From: Hymenobacter aquaticus | Lineage (GTDB): Bacteria; Bacteroidota; Bacteroidia; Cytophagales; Hymenobacteraceae | DNA: 64,000 nt | Direction: 5' to 3' | Assembly (NCBI RefSeq): GCF_004765605.1 | Contig: NZ_SRLC01000001.1 | Location: 1,426,001-1,490,000, forward strand | Part shown: one piece after another, positions 45,222 through 51,797 of the stretch | How the letters are laid out: each line of letters begins with the position of its first letter | Numbering within the stretch: the first letter of the stretch is position 1 | Program-made: the position numbers and the translations under genes | Notes under the pieces: model-generated | What the model saw: the letters and a program-made list of their open reading frames with translations, nothing else | Told to the model about the DNA's origin: nothing | The model's database searches: none

Positions 45222-45247
45222 ACAGCAGCCTGCTAAAATCCGAATCC

Positions 45248-45943
45248 ATGTTTACCACAAAAGAAATTACCCAGGCCCAGAACGAGGCCCGCTCCTTTAT
45301 TAACCAGTGCGAGGAGTTCAGGGCGCTACTCGTGGAGCACGAGCTGCCCATGTCGTTTGACCTGGAAAAGCTGAAGGGCGTGCTGCGCGCCCAGCTCTTC
45401 GCCAAGCTGCTGGCCGTCGACAAGGGGCTGAAAATGCGCTTTGAGATGCTGCGCACCGAGGAGGCTCAGCAGAAGCTGGTGGCGGATACCATCGACCTGA
45501 GCGGCTACACGATAGTAGACAACCTGGGCCGGCTCATTGCGCAACTGCAACAAGGCTGGAGCCGCCTGCAACTTCGGCGCGGGCGCTGGTTCTGCCAGCC
45601 AGAGCGAGACGGGGTTTCGCTGAACACCCTGGCCACGGCGCACAACCTAGATTTTAACCAGTGGCTGCAGTCCCGGGAAATGGACTGGCGCGGTAAAGAG
45701 CACGTGCTGGCCTACTTTGAAGAGCTCGGAAAAACTCTGGCTCAAGTACGGGCCTTGCACCGGGCTACTCGTGACTCAGGGGCAAGCCTGGCGCACACCT
45801 TCGGGCCCGCTGTAGCCAACTATTTCACGGAGGCCAGCAACACCGGGCCTGTTGCGCCGGATGAGCACTGGATCATGGGTGAATTGATTCCCACCCTGGA
45901 AAGAAAAGGAATGCTGGCCAGCTTCCCCGGCTGCCTGAAGTAG
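45248..45943 (+). CDS. Orphan element protein of unknown function
   Basis: A 231-residue protein from ATG 45248; the in-frame extension upstream to 45152 only reads through the repeat array. It is mainly helical with charged coiled-coil-like segments (TQAQNEARSFINQCEEFRALL, VLRAQLFAKLLAVDKGLKMR) and no recognised domain. It lies between seven copies and the eighth copy of the 32-bp repeat, so its product is a candidate for binding that array, a guess from position only. Confidence 0.65.
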   Translation: MFTTKEITQAQNEARSFINQCEEFRALLVEHELPMSFDLEKLKGVLRAQLFAKLLAVDKGLKMRFEMLRTEEAQQKLVADTIDLSGYTIVDNLGRLIAQLQQGWSRLQLRRGRWFCQPERDGVSLNTLATAHNLDFNQWLQSREMDWRGKEHVLAYFEELGKTLAQVRALHRATRDSGASLAHTFGPAVANYFTEASNTGPVAPDEHWIMGELIPTLERKGMLASFPGCLK

Positions 45944-45955
45944 CCCGAAGAATCG

Positions 45956-45987
45956 GACACAATCGGACACCCCTACGCGCGCGCCTG
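45956..45987 (+). repeat. Isolated eighth copy of the 32-bp repeat
   Basis: GACACAATCGGACA followed by CCCCTACGCGCGCGCCTG, the best match to the array consensus, 13 bp after the stop codon of the preceding gene and 54 bp before the next. It could control the tape-measure transcription unit. Confidence 0.8.
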
Positions 45988-46041
45988 CCACCGCCGGCCG
46001 GCGCGCGCCCTGGGCTCTACCACCGTTTTACATTTCAACCC

Positions 46042-46770
46042 GTGCACACTATAACGATAACCGATTTGGAGGGCAACGCCCACCAGGGCCGGCTGCCCGC
46101 CTCCTGGGCTGACGTGCCCCTTTGCCAGTATGCCCGCCTGGCCCTGGCCACCACCGTAGCCGAGCGGCGCGCGGCCGTAGCTGAGCTGACCGGCTTGCCG
46201 CTGGCCGCCTTCGAGGAAGATGCTGAACTGCTGCCGAACCTGCTGCTGAATGCCCGTTTTCTCTACCAGGGGCCGCTGCCCGATGGGAAGCCGCTGCCCA
46301 GCTTCGAACATGCTGGCGTTACCTACACCCATGCCGGCCAGCTCGACAAGATCAGCGCCCACCAGTGGGGAGCTGCAGTAGAAGCCCTGGCCACCGAGGG
46401 CCAACCCAGCGCGGCGCCGTACCTGCTGGCCGTGCTCTACACCCCGGCCGGCCCGGCCCACCAACTGGCCAACACCACGGCGGCCATGCACACGGTGCCC
46501 ATGTCGGTGGGCTGGCCGGCGCTGATGCACCTGGTGCGCACCGTCGGGCCCCGGGCCCTGGCCGCCGAGGGCTACAACCAAGTGCGCGCCCAGGCCGAGC
46601 AGCTGCTGAGCACCGTCGAGGCCCAACTGCAGCAGGCCACCCCGAAAGGCCTGGCCCAGAAAGCAGCTCAGAAGCTGGTGCGGCGCGGGCTGCAGCAGGC
46701 ACGGAAGGTAATTGACAATACCCCCGGCGGGGCCACCTACAAAAAGAAGCGCACCCATGGCACTCGTTAA
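46042..46770 (+). CDS. Gene preceding the tape measure; possible tail-assembly protein
   Basis: A 242-residue protein from GTG 46042. No domain is recognised. The first 70 residues (ITDLEGNAHQGRLPASWADVPLCQYARL) resemble the start of small phage proteins made just before tape measures, and the C-terminus is basic (GLQQARKVIDNTPGGATYKKKR). It overlaps the tape-measure gene by 14 bp. In tailed phages this position is occupied by tail-assembly chaperones, so that is a context-based guess. Confidence 0.6.
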   Translation: MHTITITDLEGNAHQGRLPASWADVPLCQYARLALATTVAERRAAVAELTGLPLAAFEEDAELLPNLLLNARFLYQGPLPDGKPLPSFEHAGVTYTHAGQLDKISAHQWGAAVEALATEGQPSAAPYLLAVLYTPAGPAHQLANTTAAMHTVPMSVGWPALMHLVRTVGPRALAAEGYNQVRAQAEQLLSTVEAQLQQATPKGLAQKAAQKLVRRGLQQARKVIDNTPGGATYKKKRTHGTR

Positions 46771-49060
46771 GCAATACACGCTCACCATCGACGGCAAGCA
46801 GGCCGTGGCCACGGTGGGCCAGCTCAAAACCGAAGTACAGCGGCTGGAAAAGGAGCTGGAAAACACCGTTACCGGCACCAAGGAAGCCGAGGCCGCCCTG
46901 CTGGCCCTGGGCCGAGCCAAGGCGGCTATTGTCGAAATTGAGGATTCAATCGACGGGCTCCAGCTCAAGAACCGGGCGGCCGTATTTGCTGACTTCGCCG
47001 ACGGCGTGGTGGGTTCCTTTGGGGTTATCAGCGTAGCGGCCAAAAATCTGGGCCTGGCTGACTTCGAAAATTACCAGGAGCGGCTACAGGAAATCGTAGC
47101 CATTACCGGCAGCTTCGAGCAGATACAGCGCGCCGCCAACGGCGAAACCATTGCCGGCATCAAAAACATGTTTCAGCTGGCCAAGGCGTATGTACTCGGC
47201 GGCGAAGCGGCTACCAAGTCCGGCAAGGCCACCCGTCTGGCCCTGGCCGCCACCGGCATCGGCTTGCTGATTATCGGCGTGGGCTTGCTAATTGCGAACT
47301 GGGATAAGCTCAGCGCCAAAGTGAAGGGCCTGCCCGTGCTGTTCGACAAGCTGCGGGCCGTGGCTGCGGGGGCGTTCGACGCCATCGGGGCCGGCATTAA
47401 AACCGTGGCCCAGGCCATTGACCTGGCTGTTAGTGGCGACTTCAGCGGCGCGGCAAAGAAAGCCCGCTCAGTGGGCGCGGCCATCGGCAAGGCCTACGCT
47501 GTGGGCTACCAGGAATCCGTGGCCGCCGTGGCCCAGCTGGCCGCCGACAAGCAACTGCGCCTCACCGTCGAGGCCAACAAACGGTTGATTGCCGAGCAGG
47601 AGGCCGCCGGAGAGGACACCTACGCCCTGAAGCGCAAAACGCTACAGCAGGAGCTTTCGCTTCTGAAGAAAGAAACCGAGGAAGAGCGGAAGGTGTACGC
47701 CGACAAGCTGTCTGAAATTCGGGTACTCGACAATCAGCACCGCAAGCAACAGGCAGACGAGCGGAAGGCCGCCGACGAAAAGGCCCGGCAGCAGGCGTTT
47801 GAGGCTCACCAGCAGCGGCTGGCGGATATGGGCGCCGAACACCTGGAAACCATCGAAACCATCCGCCAGCAGCAGCAGGAAATTGCCAACGCCATAACCG
47901 ACGGCCTGGGCAAAGCCTTCAACATAAAACGACTCGACACCAACCTGCCCGAAACGGTGAAGGGCGTGCTGCTGAATACTGAACAGGTAATCGACGCGAA
48001 GCTGCCCAGCCTGGCCGATAAAATCCTGCTGGGCCTGTTCGGGGTAAATCCGGAAAAGCTCGATAGCACAAAGCAGCTTATTTCGGACGCATACAGCGGC
48101 CTAGTCGAGACGGTGGCGGGCGTCGGCAGTATGTGGGTTTCAGCAGCTACAGAAGAGGCTGACGCGGCCCTGGGCGCGGCCCAGGCAAGGTATGATGAAG
48201 TAAGCCAGAAGCTCGACGCGGCCCGGTCCAAGCGTGAAGCCAGCGAAGCCCAGCTGCAAACCGCGTCGGGGGCCCGTCGTGATTACCTGCTCAAAAAAAT
48301 TGAGTCAGAGCGGAAGGCAGAGGAAAGACTAGCCGGCGAAAAGCGCAAAGCCGCCGCCGAACAGGTCCGGGCCGAAAAGGAGAAACAGAAGCTGGAGCGC
48401 ATCAGCCAGCAGATCTCGCTGGCCAGCGCGGGCGCGTCGGCTGTACAAGCTGGCGCCCGCGCCGTGGCATCGGCGGCGGCCATTGGCTTCCCTCAGAATA
48501 TCCCGGCCATGCTGTCCGCCTTTGCGGCCGTGGCGACCTTGGTAGTAAGCGCCCGCGGGCTGGCCAAAACCTTCCGCGCCGGCGGCCTGGTAGATGGTCC
48601 CAGCCACGAGCAGGGCGGGGTGCAGATGTGGCACAAGTCCGGGGCCCACCTGGGCGAAATGGAAGGCGGCGAGTACATCATCAACCGGCAGAGCACGGCG
48701 AAGTACCTGCCGTTGCTGGAGCAGATCAACCAAGCCGGGCGCACCCGCGTGCTGCCCGCGCCCCGGGCCAAATTCGCGGAAGGCGGCCAGGTACCCGCTG
48801 CCCCCGGCAGCCTGCCCCCGGGCATGGTGGCGGTGAAAGAAGCCGATCTGGCTGAACTACTAGAGCTAACACGCGCCGTGGCCGGGGCCTCAGCCGCCAC
48901 CGCAGCCGCCACCGCCACGGTGGCCAGCTATGGGCCGCCGCGCCTGGGCATCGGTTTTCAAGAGGCACTGGAGATAGATAATCTGCGAAACGAGGCCATG
49001 AAGCTTGAAGCCCAGGCTTCCATCGGCACGAGCAGCAAGCACCAATATTTTCGGCCTTAA
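46757..49060 (+). CDS. Phage tail tape-measure-like protein
   Basis: A 767-residue protein from ATG 46757. Features are an N-terminal coiled coil (~20-60), a hydrophobic segment (LALAATGIGLLIIGVGLLIANW, ~170), long charged coiled coils (~275-400 and ~480-575) and a Gly/Ala-rich hydrophobic stretch. The C-terminal motif FRAGGLVDGPSHEQGGVQ, then EGGEYIINRQSTAKYLPLLEQ, is characteristic of tape-measure proteins of Bacteroidota phages. Tape measures set tail length and help DNA ejection. No other tail gene lies in the element, so it is either a remnant or acts on a helper phage's tail. Confidence 0.8.
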   Translation: MALVKQYTLTIDGKQAVATVGQLKTEVQRLEKELENTVTGTKEAEAALLALGRAKAAIVEIEDSIDGLQLKNRAAVFADFADGVVGSFGVISVAAKNLGLADFENYQERLQEIVAITGSFEQIQRAANGETIAGIKNMFQLAKAYVLGGEAATKSGKATRLALAATGIGLLIIGVGLLIANWDKLSAKVKGLPVLFDKLRAVAAGAFDAIGAGIKTVAQAIDLAVSGDFSGAAKKARSVGAAIGKAYAVGYQESVAAVAQLAADKQLRLTVEANKRLIAEQEAAGEDTYALKRKTLQQELSLLKKETEEERKVYADKLSEIRVLDNQHRKQQADERKAADEKARQQAFEAHQQRLADMGAEHLETIETIRQQQQEIANAITDGLGKAFNIKRLDTNLPETVKGVLLNTEQVIDAKLPSLADKILLGLFGVNPEKLDSTKQLISDAYSGLVETVAGVGSMWVSAATEEADAALGAAQARYDEVSQKLDAARSKREASEAQLQTASGARRDYLLKKIESERKAEERLAGEKRKAAAEQVRAEKEKQKLERISQQISLASAGASAVQAGARAVASAAAIGFPQNIPAMLSAFAAVATLVVSARGLAKTFRAGGLVDGPSHEQGGVQMWHKSGAHLGEMEGGEYIINRQSTAKYLPLLEQINQAGRTRVLPAPRAKFAEGGQVPAAPGSLPPGMVAVKEADLAELLELTRAVAGASAATAAATATVASYGPPRLGIGFQEALEIDNLRNEAMKLEAQASIGTSSKHQYFRP

Positions 49061-49062
49061 AA

Positions 49063-49269
49063 ATGAGAACCCCGCGCCCATACATTTTGCACCGCCGTAG
49101 CGTTGTGCGCTGGCTGGAGGATAACTACGCCGACTATTCGCTGCAAGAATGCGCGGCGCACCTGGGCCTGTCTTGGCGGAAGGTGCTGGGCATCTGCAGG
49201 CGCAACGGCATCCGGAAGCGGGCCCCTAACAAGAAAGCACATAATGAGCCGCTGGCCCCGGCCGCGTAG
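49063..49269 (+). CDS. Small helix-turn-helix protein
   Basis: A 68-residue basic protein starting 2 bp after the tape-measure stop. The pattern VVRWLEDNYADYSLQECAAH followed by LGLSWRKVLGICRRNGI is a clear helix-turn-helix. It is too short for a full repressor and may be a regulator of late genes or an adaptor. A strong terminator follows. Confidence 0.7.
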   Translation: MRTPRPYILHRRSVVRWLEDNYADYSLQECAAHLGLSWRKVLGICRRNGIRKRAPNKKAHNEPLAPAA

Positions 49270-49309
49270 TATGTTTACAGCAGGGAAGAGAGAGCCCGTT
49301 GCACAGCTT

Positions 49310-49348
49310 GAAAGCCCGTAGGAAGTACCTACGGGCTTTCTTGTTTTC
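49310..49348 (+). terminator. Terminator after the tape-measure unit
   Basis: GAAAGCCCGTAGG (49310-49322) pairs exactly with CCTACGGGCTTTC (49328-49340), loop AAGTA, then TTGTTTT. Confidence 0.92.
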
Positions 49349-49420
49349 CGCCCGTAACCACCTCATTACAAAAGCACATAATCCACATTTCGTGCAAGGC
49401 TGGCAGTAGCTTTCGTTAAT

Positions 49421-49993
49421 ATGTCTACTGCCACCGATACCCGCGAAGAGCAAGCCAGCGCCTGTTTAAAAGAAGCCGTTGCCCTGCGGCCCGAGCTGCT
49501 GAAATACGCTCGGAAATTGACCTTTGGAGATGATGACGCGGCGAAGGAGCTGGTGCAGGAAGCCACCCTGCGGCTGCACGAAAGCGTCCAGAGGAACGGC
49601 AGGTCCGCCGCCCCTGTGAAGCTTCTACTGTTTCGAATTATGCGAAACAGCCACGTCGACGCCGGCCGCGTCAGAGGGCGCGCGAATAATATTTACGTCA
49701 GGACGAGAAACGGCGATGAACTAACTGAGCACGCGGGCCTGCTGCACATGTCACACCAAGAAGTTCAGCACTCGGAGGATGCTGAACTAGTGACCCTACT
49801 GGCAGAACGCGCCAACCTAGAGCTAACCGCAAGGTTCTCCCTCACAGAGCGGATTGCCTTTCGATTAACGGCCGAAAACTTTTCTACTCGCGAAGTAGGC
49901 GAAATGATGGGCCGGCCCCACTCTACTGTTCATTTCTATATCAAACAGATTCGGAAACACCTGCAATTATTTCTGCGCCCGCTTCTTAAATAG
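49421..49993 (+). CDS. Sigma-70-family (ECF-like) RNA polymerase sigma factor
   Basis: A 190-residue protein. Region 2 is recognisable (RPELLKYARKLTFGDDDAAKELVQEATLRLHES, then LLLFRIMRNSHVDAGRVRGR). Region 4 shows LTERIAFRLTAENFSTREVGEMMGRPHSTVHFYIKQIRKHL, a helix-turn-helix with the recognition helix PHSTVHFYIKQ. No anti-sigma factor is adjacent. It is the last gene of the element, facing the right attachment site, and may direct polymerase to element or helper-phage promoters. Confidence 0.85.
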   Translation: MSTATDTREEQASACLKEAVALRPELLKYARKLTFGDDDAAKELVQEATLRLHESVQRNGRSAAPVKLLLFRIMRNSHVDAGRVRGRANNIYVRTRNGDELTEHAGLLHMSHQEVQHSEDAELVTLLAERANLELTARFSLTERIAFRLTAENFSTREVGEMMGRPHSTVHFYIKQIRKHLQLFLRPLLK

Positions 49994-50000
49994 CGCCCAT

Positions 50001-50040
50001 AAAAAAGCCCGCTCTGTCCTTCGACGGGGCGGGCTTTTTA
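50001..50040 (+). terminator. Terminator after the sigma factor gene
   Basis: AAAAAAGCCCGC / GCGGGCTTTTTA with a TCTGTCCTTCGACGGG loop region. Confidence 0.88.
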
Positions 50041-50122
50041 CCTTCCTGGGCAAGCTGGCAACTGTTTCCGGGTTGGTTTGGTGAAGATACGAAACCGCCA
50101 CCAAATGCCAGCAACGGCGAAG

Positions 50123-50145
50123 TTGTATGAACCGATGTATGAACC
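50123..50145. promoter_or_regulatory. Integrase arm-type sites, right end
   Basis: Two GTATGAACC copies 12 bp apart; the 23-bp block matches 37202-37224 with two mismatches and the same orientation. It lies ~50 bp inside the right attachment repeat. Confidence 0.65.
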
Positions 50146-50155
50146 AAAAGCAAAT

Positions 50156-50185
50156 GAGCCACCCAGCTTTTCAACTAAGTGGCTC
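50156..50185 (-). terminator. Terminator of tRNA-Arg supplied by the element
   Basis: GAGCCAC (50156-50162) pairs with GTGGCTC (50179-50185). On the minus strand it follows the tRNA 3' end and is followed by ATTTGCTTTTGG. It parallels the hairpin at 37002-37033. Confidence 0.7.
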
Positions 50186-50241
50186 CTTTACAACGTACCC
50201 CGTAAGAGATTCGAACTCCTGACCTACTGCTTAGAAGGCAG
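50175..50241. repeat. attR: right copy of the 67-bp direct repeat, inside intact tRNA-Arg
   Basis: Identical to 37022-37088 except one base at 50194. Bases 50196-50241 are the 3' part of tRNA-Arg from the anticodon stem onwards, so integration restored a complete tRNA here. Confidence 0.92.
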
Positions 50242-50269
50242 CCGCTCTATCCAACTGAGCTAACGAGGC
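50196..50269 (-). tRNA. tRNA-Arg(TCT)
   Basis: A 74-nt cloverleaf: acceptor GCCTCGT/ACGGGGT (with G1-T72 and T4-G69 wobbles), D-arm GCTC/GAGC, anticodon stem GCTGC/GCAGT with loop CTTCTAA giving anticodon TCT, T-loop TTCGAAT. CCA is not encoded. It is the integration site of the element. Its own promoter lies at 50282-50311. Confidence 0.95.
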
Positions 50270-50281
50270 AACAGACCGCGC

Positions 50282-50311
50282 CAAAGGTACGGCAGAACTT
50301 TAACCTTACAA
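50282..50311 (-). promoter_or_regulatory. Promoter of tRNA-Arg
   Basis: On the minus strand: TTG (50311-50309), 19 bp, TACCTTTG (50289-50282), ending 12 bp before the tRNA 5' end. The TTG is taken from the T-tract of the upstream terminator. Confidence 0.75.
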
Positions 50312-50344
50312 AAAAGGCCTCCTGATTGAATCAGGAGGCCTTTT
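50309..50344 (-). terminator. Terminator between tRNA-Pro and tRNA-Arg
   Basis: AAAAAAGGCCTCCTGA / TCAGGAGGCCTTTT with loop TTGAA; symmetric, serving tRNA-Pro on the minus strand. Confidence 0.88.
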
Positions 50345-50373
50345 GAGTTCCGGGTTACTGGGCATAACCAATG

Positions 50374-50447
50374 TCGGGGTGGCAGGATTCGAACCTGCGG
50401 CCTCCTGCTCCCAAAGCAGGCGCGATACCGGGCTACGCTACACCCCG
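50374..50447 (-). tRNA. tRNA-Pro(TGG)
   Basis: 74 nt: acceptor CGGGGTG/CACCCCG, anticodon stem CCTGC/GCAGG with loop TTTGGGA (anticodon TGG), T-loop TTCGAAT. CCA is not encoded. It lies between tRNA-Ser and a terminator on the same strand. Confidence 0.95.
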
Positions 50448-50538
50448 AGACAGTCGGGGGTGCCCTCGTGAGAGAGAACAACCCGATGAAGGGAAACCGA
50501 CAGAGTTCTGGTGGTCCAAGGCTCTGTAAAACCCGTGG

Positions 50539-50626
50539 CGGAGAGAGGGGGATTCGAACCCCCGGTAGCCTTTAGAGCTACGGCAGTTTAGCAAACTACT
50601 GGTTTCAGCCACTCACCCATCTCTCC
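50539..50626 (-). tRNA. tRNA-Ser(GCT)
   Basis: 88 nt including a long variable arm: acceptor GGAGAGA/TCTCTCC, anticodon stem GTAGT/ACTGC with loop TTGCTAA (anticodon GCT), T-arm GGGGG-TTCGAAT-CCCCC. It is first in the leftward tRNA group. Confidence 0.95.
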
Positions 50627-50657
50627 TAGACAAGTCCCTTATTGCTGTAAGGGTGTG

Positions 50658-50686
50658 CAAATATACAAGGAGAATGCAGAAACAAA
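50658..50686 (-). promoter_or_regulatory. Promoter of the tRNA-Ser/tRNA-Pro unit
   Basis: On the minus strand TTTG (50686-50683), 17 bp, TATATTTG (50665-50658), about 31 bp before the tRNA-Ser 5' end. Confidence 0.6.
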
Positions 50687-50819
50687 CCCTTCTGCGAAAA
50701 AAAATCTTCATTTGCAGGCACCACACCCCATTTCCGAGAAACCTATCTTTACGCCCCAGCTCCGGTGCCACCTCCCCTTTCTGCATGAATTATAACCAGT
50801 TGAGTTTTCCGCCAGCACT

Positions 50820-51797
50820 ATGAATTGGGCGCATCCATTTACTTGGGCGGAGCTGCTGGGAGCCGCACTTTTTTTTATTTTGTACGTGGGCTACGTGCTG
50901 CGCACCCGGCGGCTGGCCGCCCCGCTCGGCCAGAAAGGCTGGCGCATTGGCTGGAAGCTGGGGCTGCGGCTCCTGTATTTCCCCCTGCTGCTGGTGGCGC
51001 TGCTGGGCCCAGCCTACGGCGTAACGCAGCAGCCGGTGCGCACGGCGGGCAAGGACGTCTGGCTGCTGGTAGACTTATCCCGCTCGATGGATGCGCCGGA
51101 CGTGGCCCCTTCCCGCCTGGAAAAAGTAAAGGCCGAGCTGGGCACGCTCATCAACCGGTTTCAGGCCGACCGGCTGGGGCTGATTGTCTTCGCGGCCGAC
51201 GCCTTCGTGCAATGCCCCCTGACGTACGACCAGGGCGCCCTGCAGCTTTTCCTGCGCACGCTCCAGACCAACCTGGTGCCGGCCGCGGGCACCGACCTGA
51301 CCCCGGCGCTAGAGCTGGCGCTGGCCCGCATCGGGGCCACGCCCCAGCCGGCCGGCAGCCCGCCCCGCGTCACGGCGCTGGTGGTGGTCAGCGACGGGGA
51401 AGATTTCGGCGAAACCCTGGAGCCCACGCTGCGGGTGCTGACCCGCTCCGGGGTGCGCCTCTACGGTATGGGCGTTGGCACGCTGGAAGGAGCCCGGATT
51501 CCGAAGGCCTCGGGCGGGGGCTACCTGCGCGACGCGAGTGGCCGGGAAGTGGTAAGCCGGCTGAATCCGGTGGGACTGCGCCGCCTGGCCGAGCAAACCA
51601 ATGGCCAGTATTTTGAGTTGACTGACCGCCGCAACGAGTTTCCGCTGCTGGTGAATGCCCTGAACCGGATTGAGGGCCAGGTAGAGCAGGTACGGACCGT
51701 GGCCGTGGCCGACAACCGCTACCGCTACCCGCTGGCGCTGGCGCTGCTGCTGCTGGCCCTCGACATCGTACTTACTATTAAAGTGATTCGGCCGTGA
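50820..51797 (+). CDS. VWA-domain membrane protein (BatA/BatB type)
   Basis: A 325-residue protein with two N-terminal membrane helices (ELLGAALFFILYVGYVL; LLYFPLLLVALLGPAYGV), a von Willebrand A domain and a C-terminal membrane helix (YPLALALLLLALDIVLTI). The metal-ion-dependent adhesion site is complete: DLSRSMDA, then AGTDLTPAL and SDGEDFG. This is the layout of the Bat (Bacteroides aerotolerance) proteins. Its stop overlaps the start of the TPR gene by 4 bp. MoxR and BatD partners are not in the window. Confidence 0.9.
   Translation: MNWAHPFTWAELLGAALFFILYVGYVLRTRRLAAPLGQKGWRIGWKLGLRLLYFPLLLVALLGPAYGVTQQPVRTAGKDVWLLVDLSRSMDAPDVAPSRLEKVKAELGTLINRFQADRLGLIVFAADAFVQCPLTYDQGALQLFLRTLQTNLVPAAGTDLTPALELALARIGATPQPAGSPPRVTALVVVSDGEDFGETLEPTLRVLTRSGVRLYGMGVGTLEGARIPKASGGGYLRDASGREVVSRLNPVGLRRLAEQTNGQYFELTDRRNEFPLLVNALNRIEGQVEQVRTVAVADNRYRYPLALALLLLALDIVLTIKVIRP

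Larger units (their letters stand above)
44552..45247. other. Putative replication origin of the element
   Basis: This 696-bp non-coding region follows the primase-helicase. It contains eight copies of a 14-bp motif (AATCYRCCCCGCA core; 44557-44839) on both sides of a ~100-bp AT-rich tract (44583-44685, with TTATATAAAG and ATATATAAAG). A second family of 32-bp repeats (44841-45221) follows. Iterons flanking an AT-rich unwinding region next to the replication gene match the layout of SaPI origins. The assignment is by arrangement, not homology. Confidence 0.7.
37022..50241 (+). mobile_element. 13.15-kb integrative element in tRNA-Arg(TCT), satellite-like
   Basis: The element is bounded by 67-bp direct repeats (37022-37088 and 50175-50241) that differ at one base and include the 3' 46 nt of tRNA-Arg. 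Contents in order: tyrosine integrase; secreted SHOCT protein; RHH microgene (opposite strand); three orphan genes; excisionase-like HTH; orphan; primase-helicase; origin-like repeat region; two orphans; tape-measure-like protein; HTH peptide; sigma factor. No terminase, portal, capsid, tail tube, baseplate, lysis or conjugation genes are visible, so neither a full prophage nor an ICE is supported. A phage satellite or a plasmid-like integrative element is the best reading. Confidence 0.88.

Noticed and set aside
45152-45247. N-terminal extension of the 45248 gene
   Set aside because: The extra 32 codons read through repeat units and show no protein-like features.
45010-45303. 97-codon open frame across the repeat array
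   Set aside because: It consists mostly of translated 32-bp repeats and overlaps the better supported gene at 45248.
46712-46770. Programmed frameshift joining the 46042 gene to the tape measure
   Set aside because: The AAAAAG run at 46741 is not a complete slippery heptamer (C AAA AAG), and the tape-measure frame is +1, not -1, relative to the upstream gene. Simple overlap with ATG 46757 is sufficient.
37022-50241. Element called a complete prophage
   Set aside because: Only integration, replication, regulation and tape-measure-like functions are recognisable; packaging, capsid, tail tube and lysis genes are missing.
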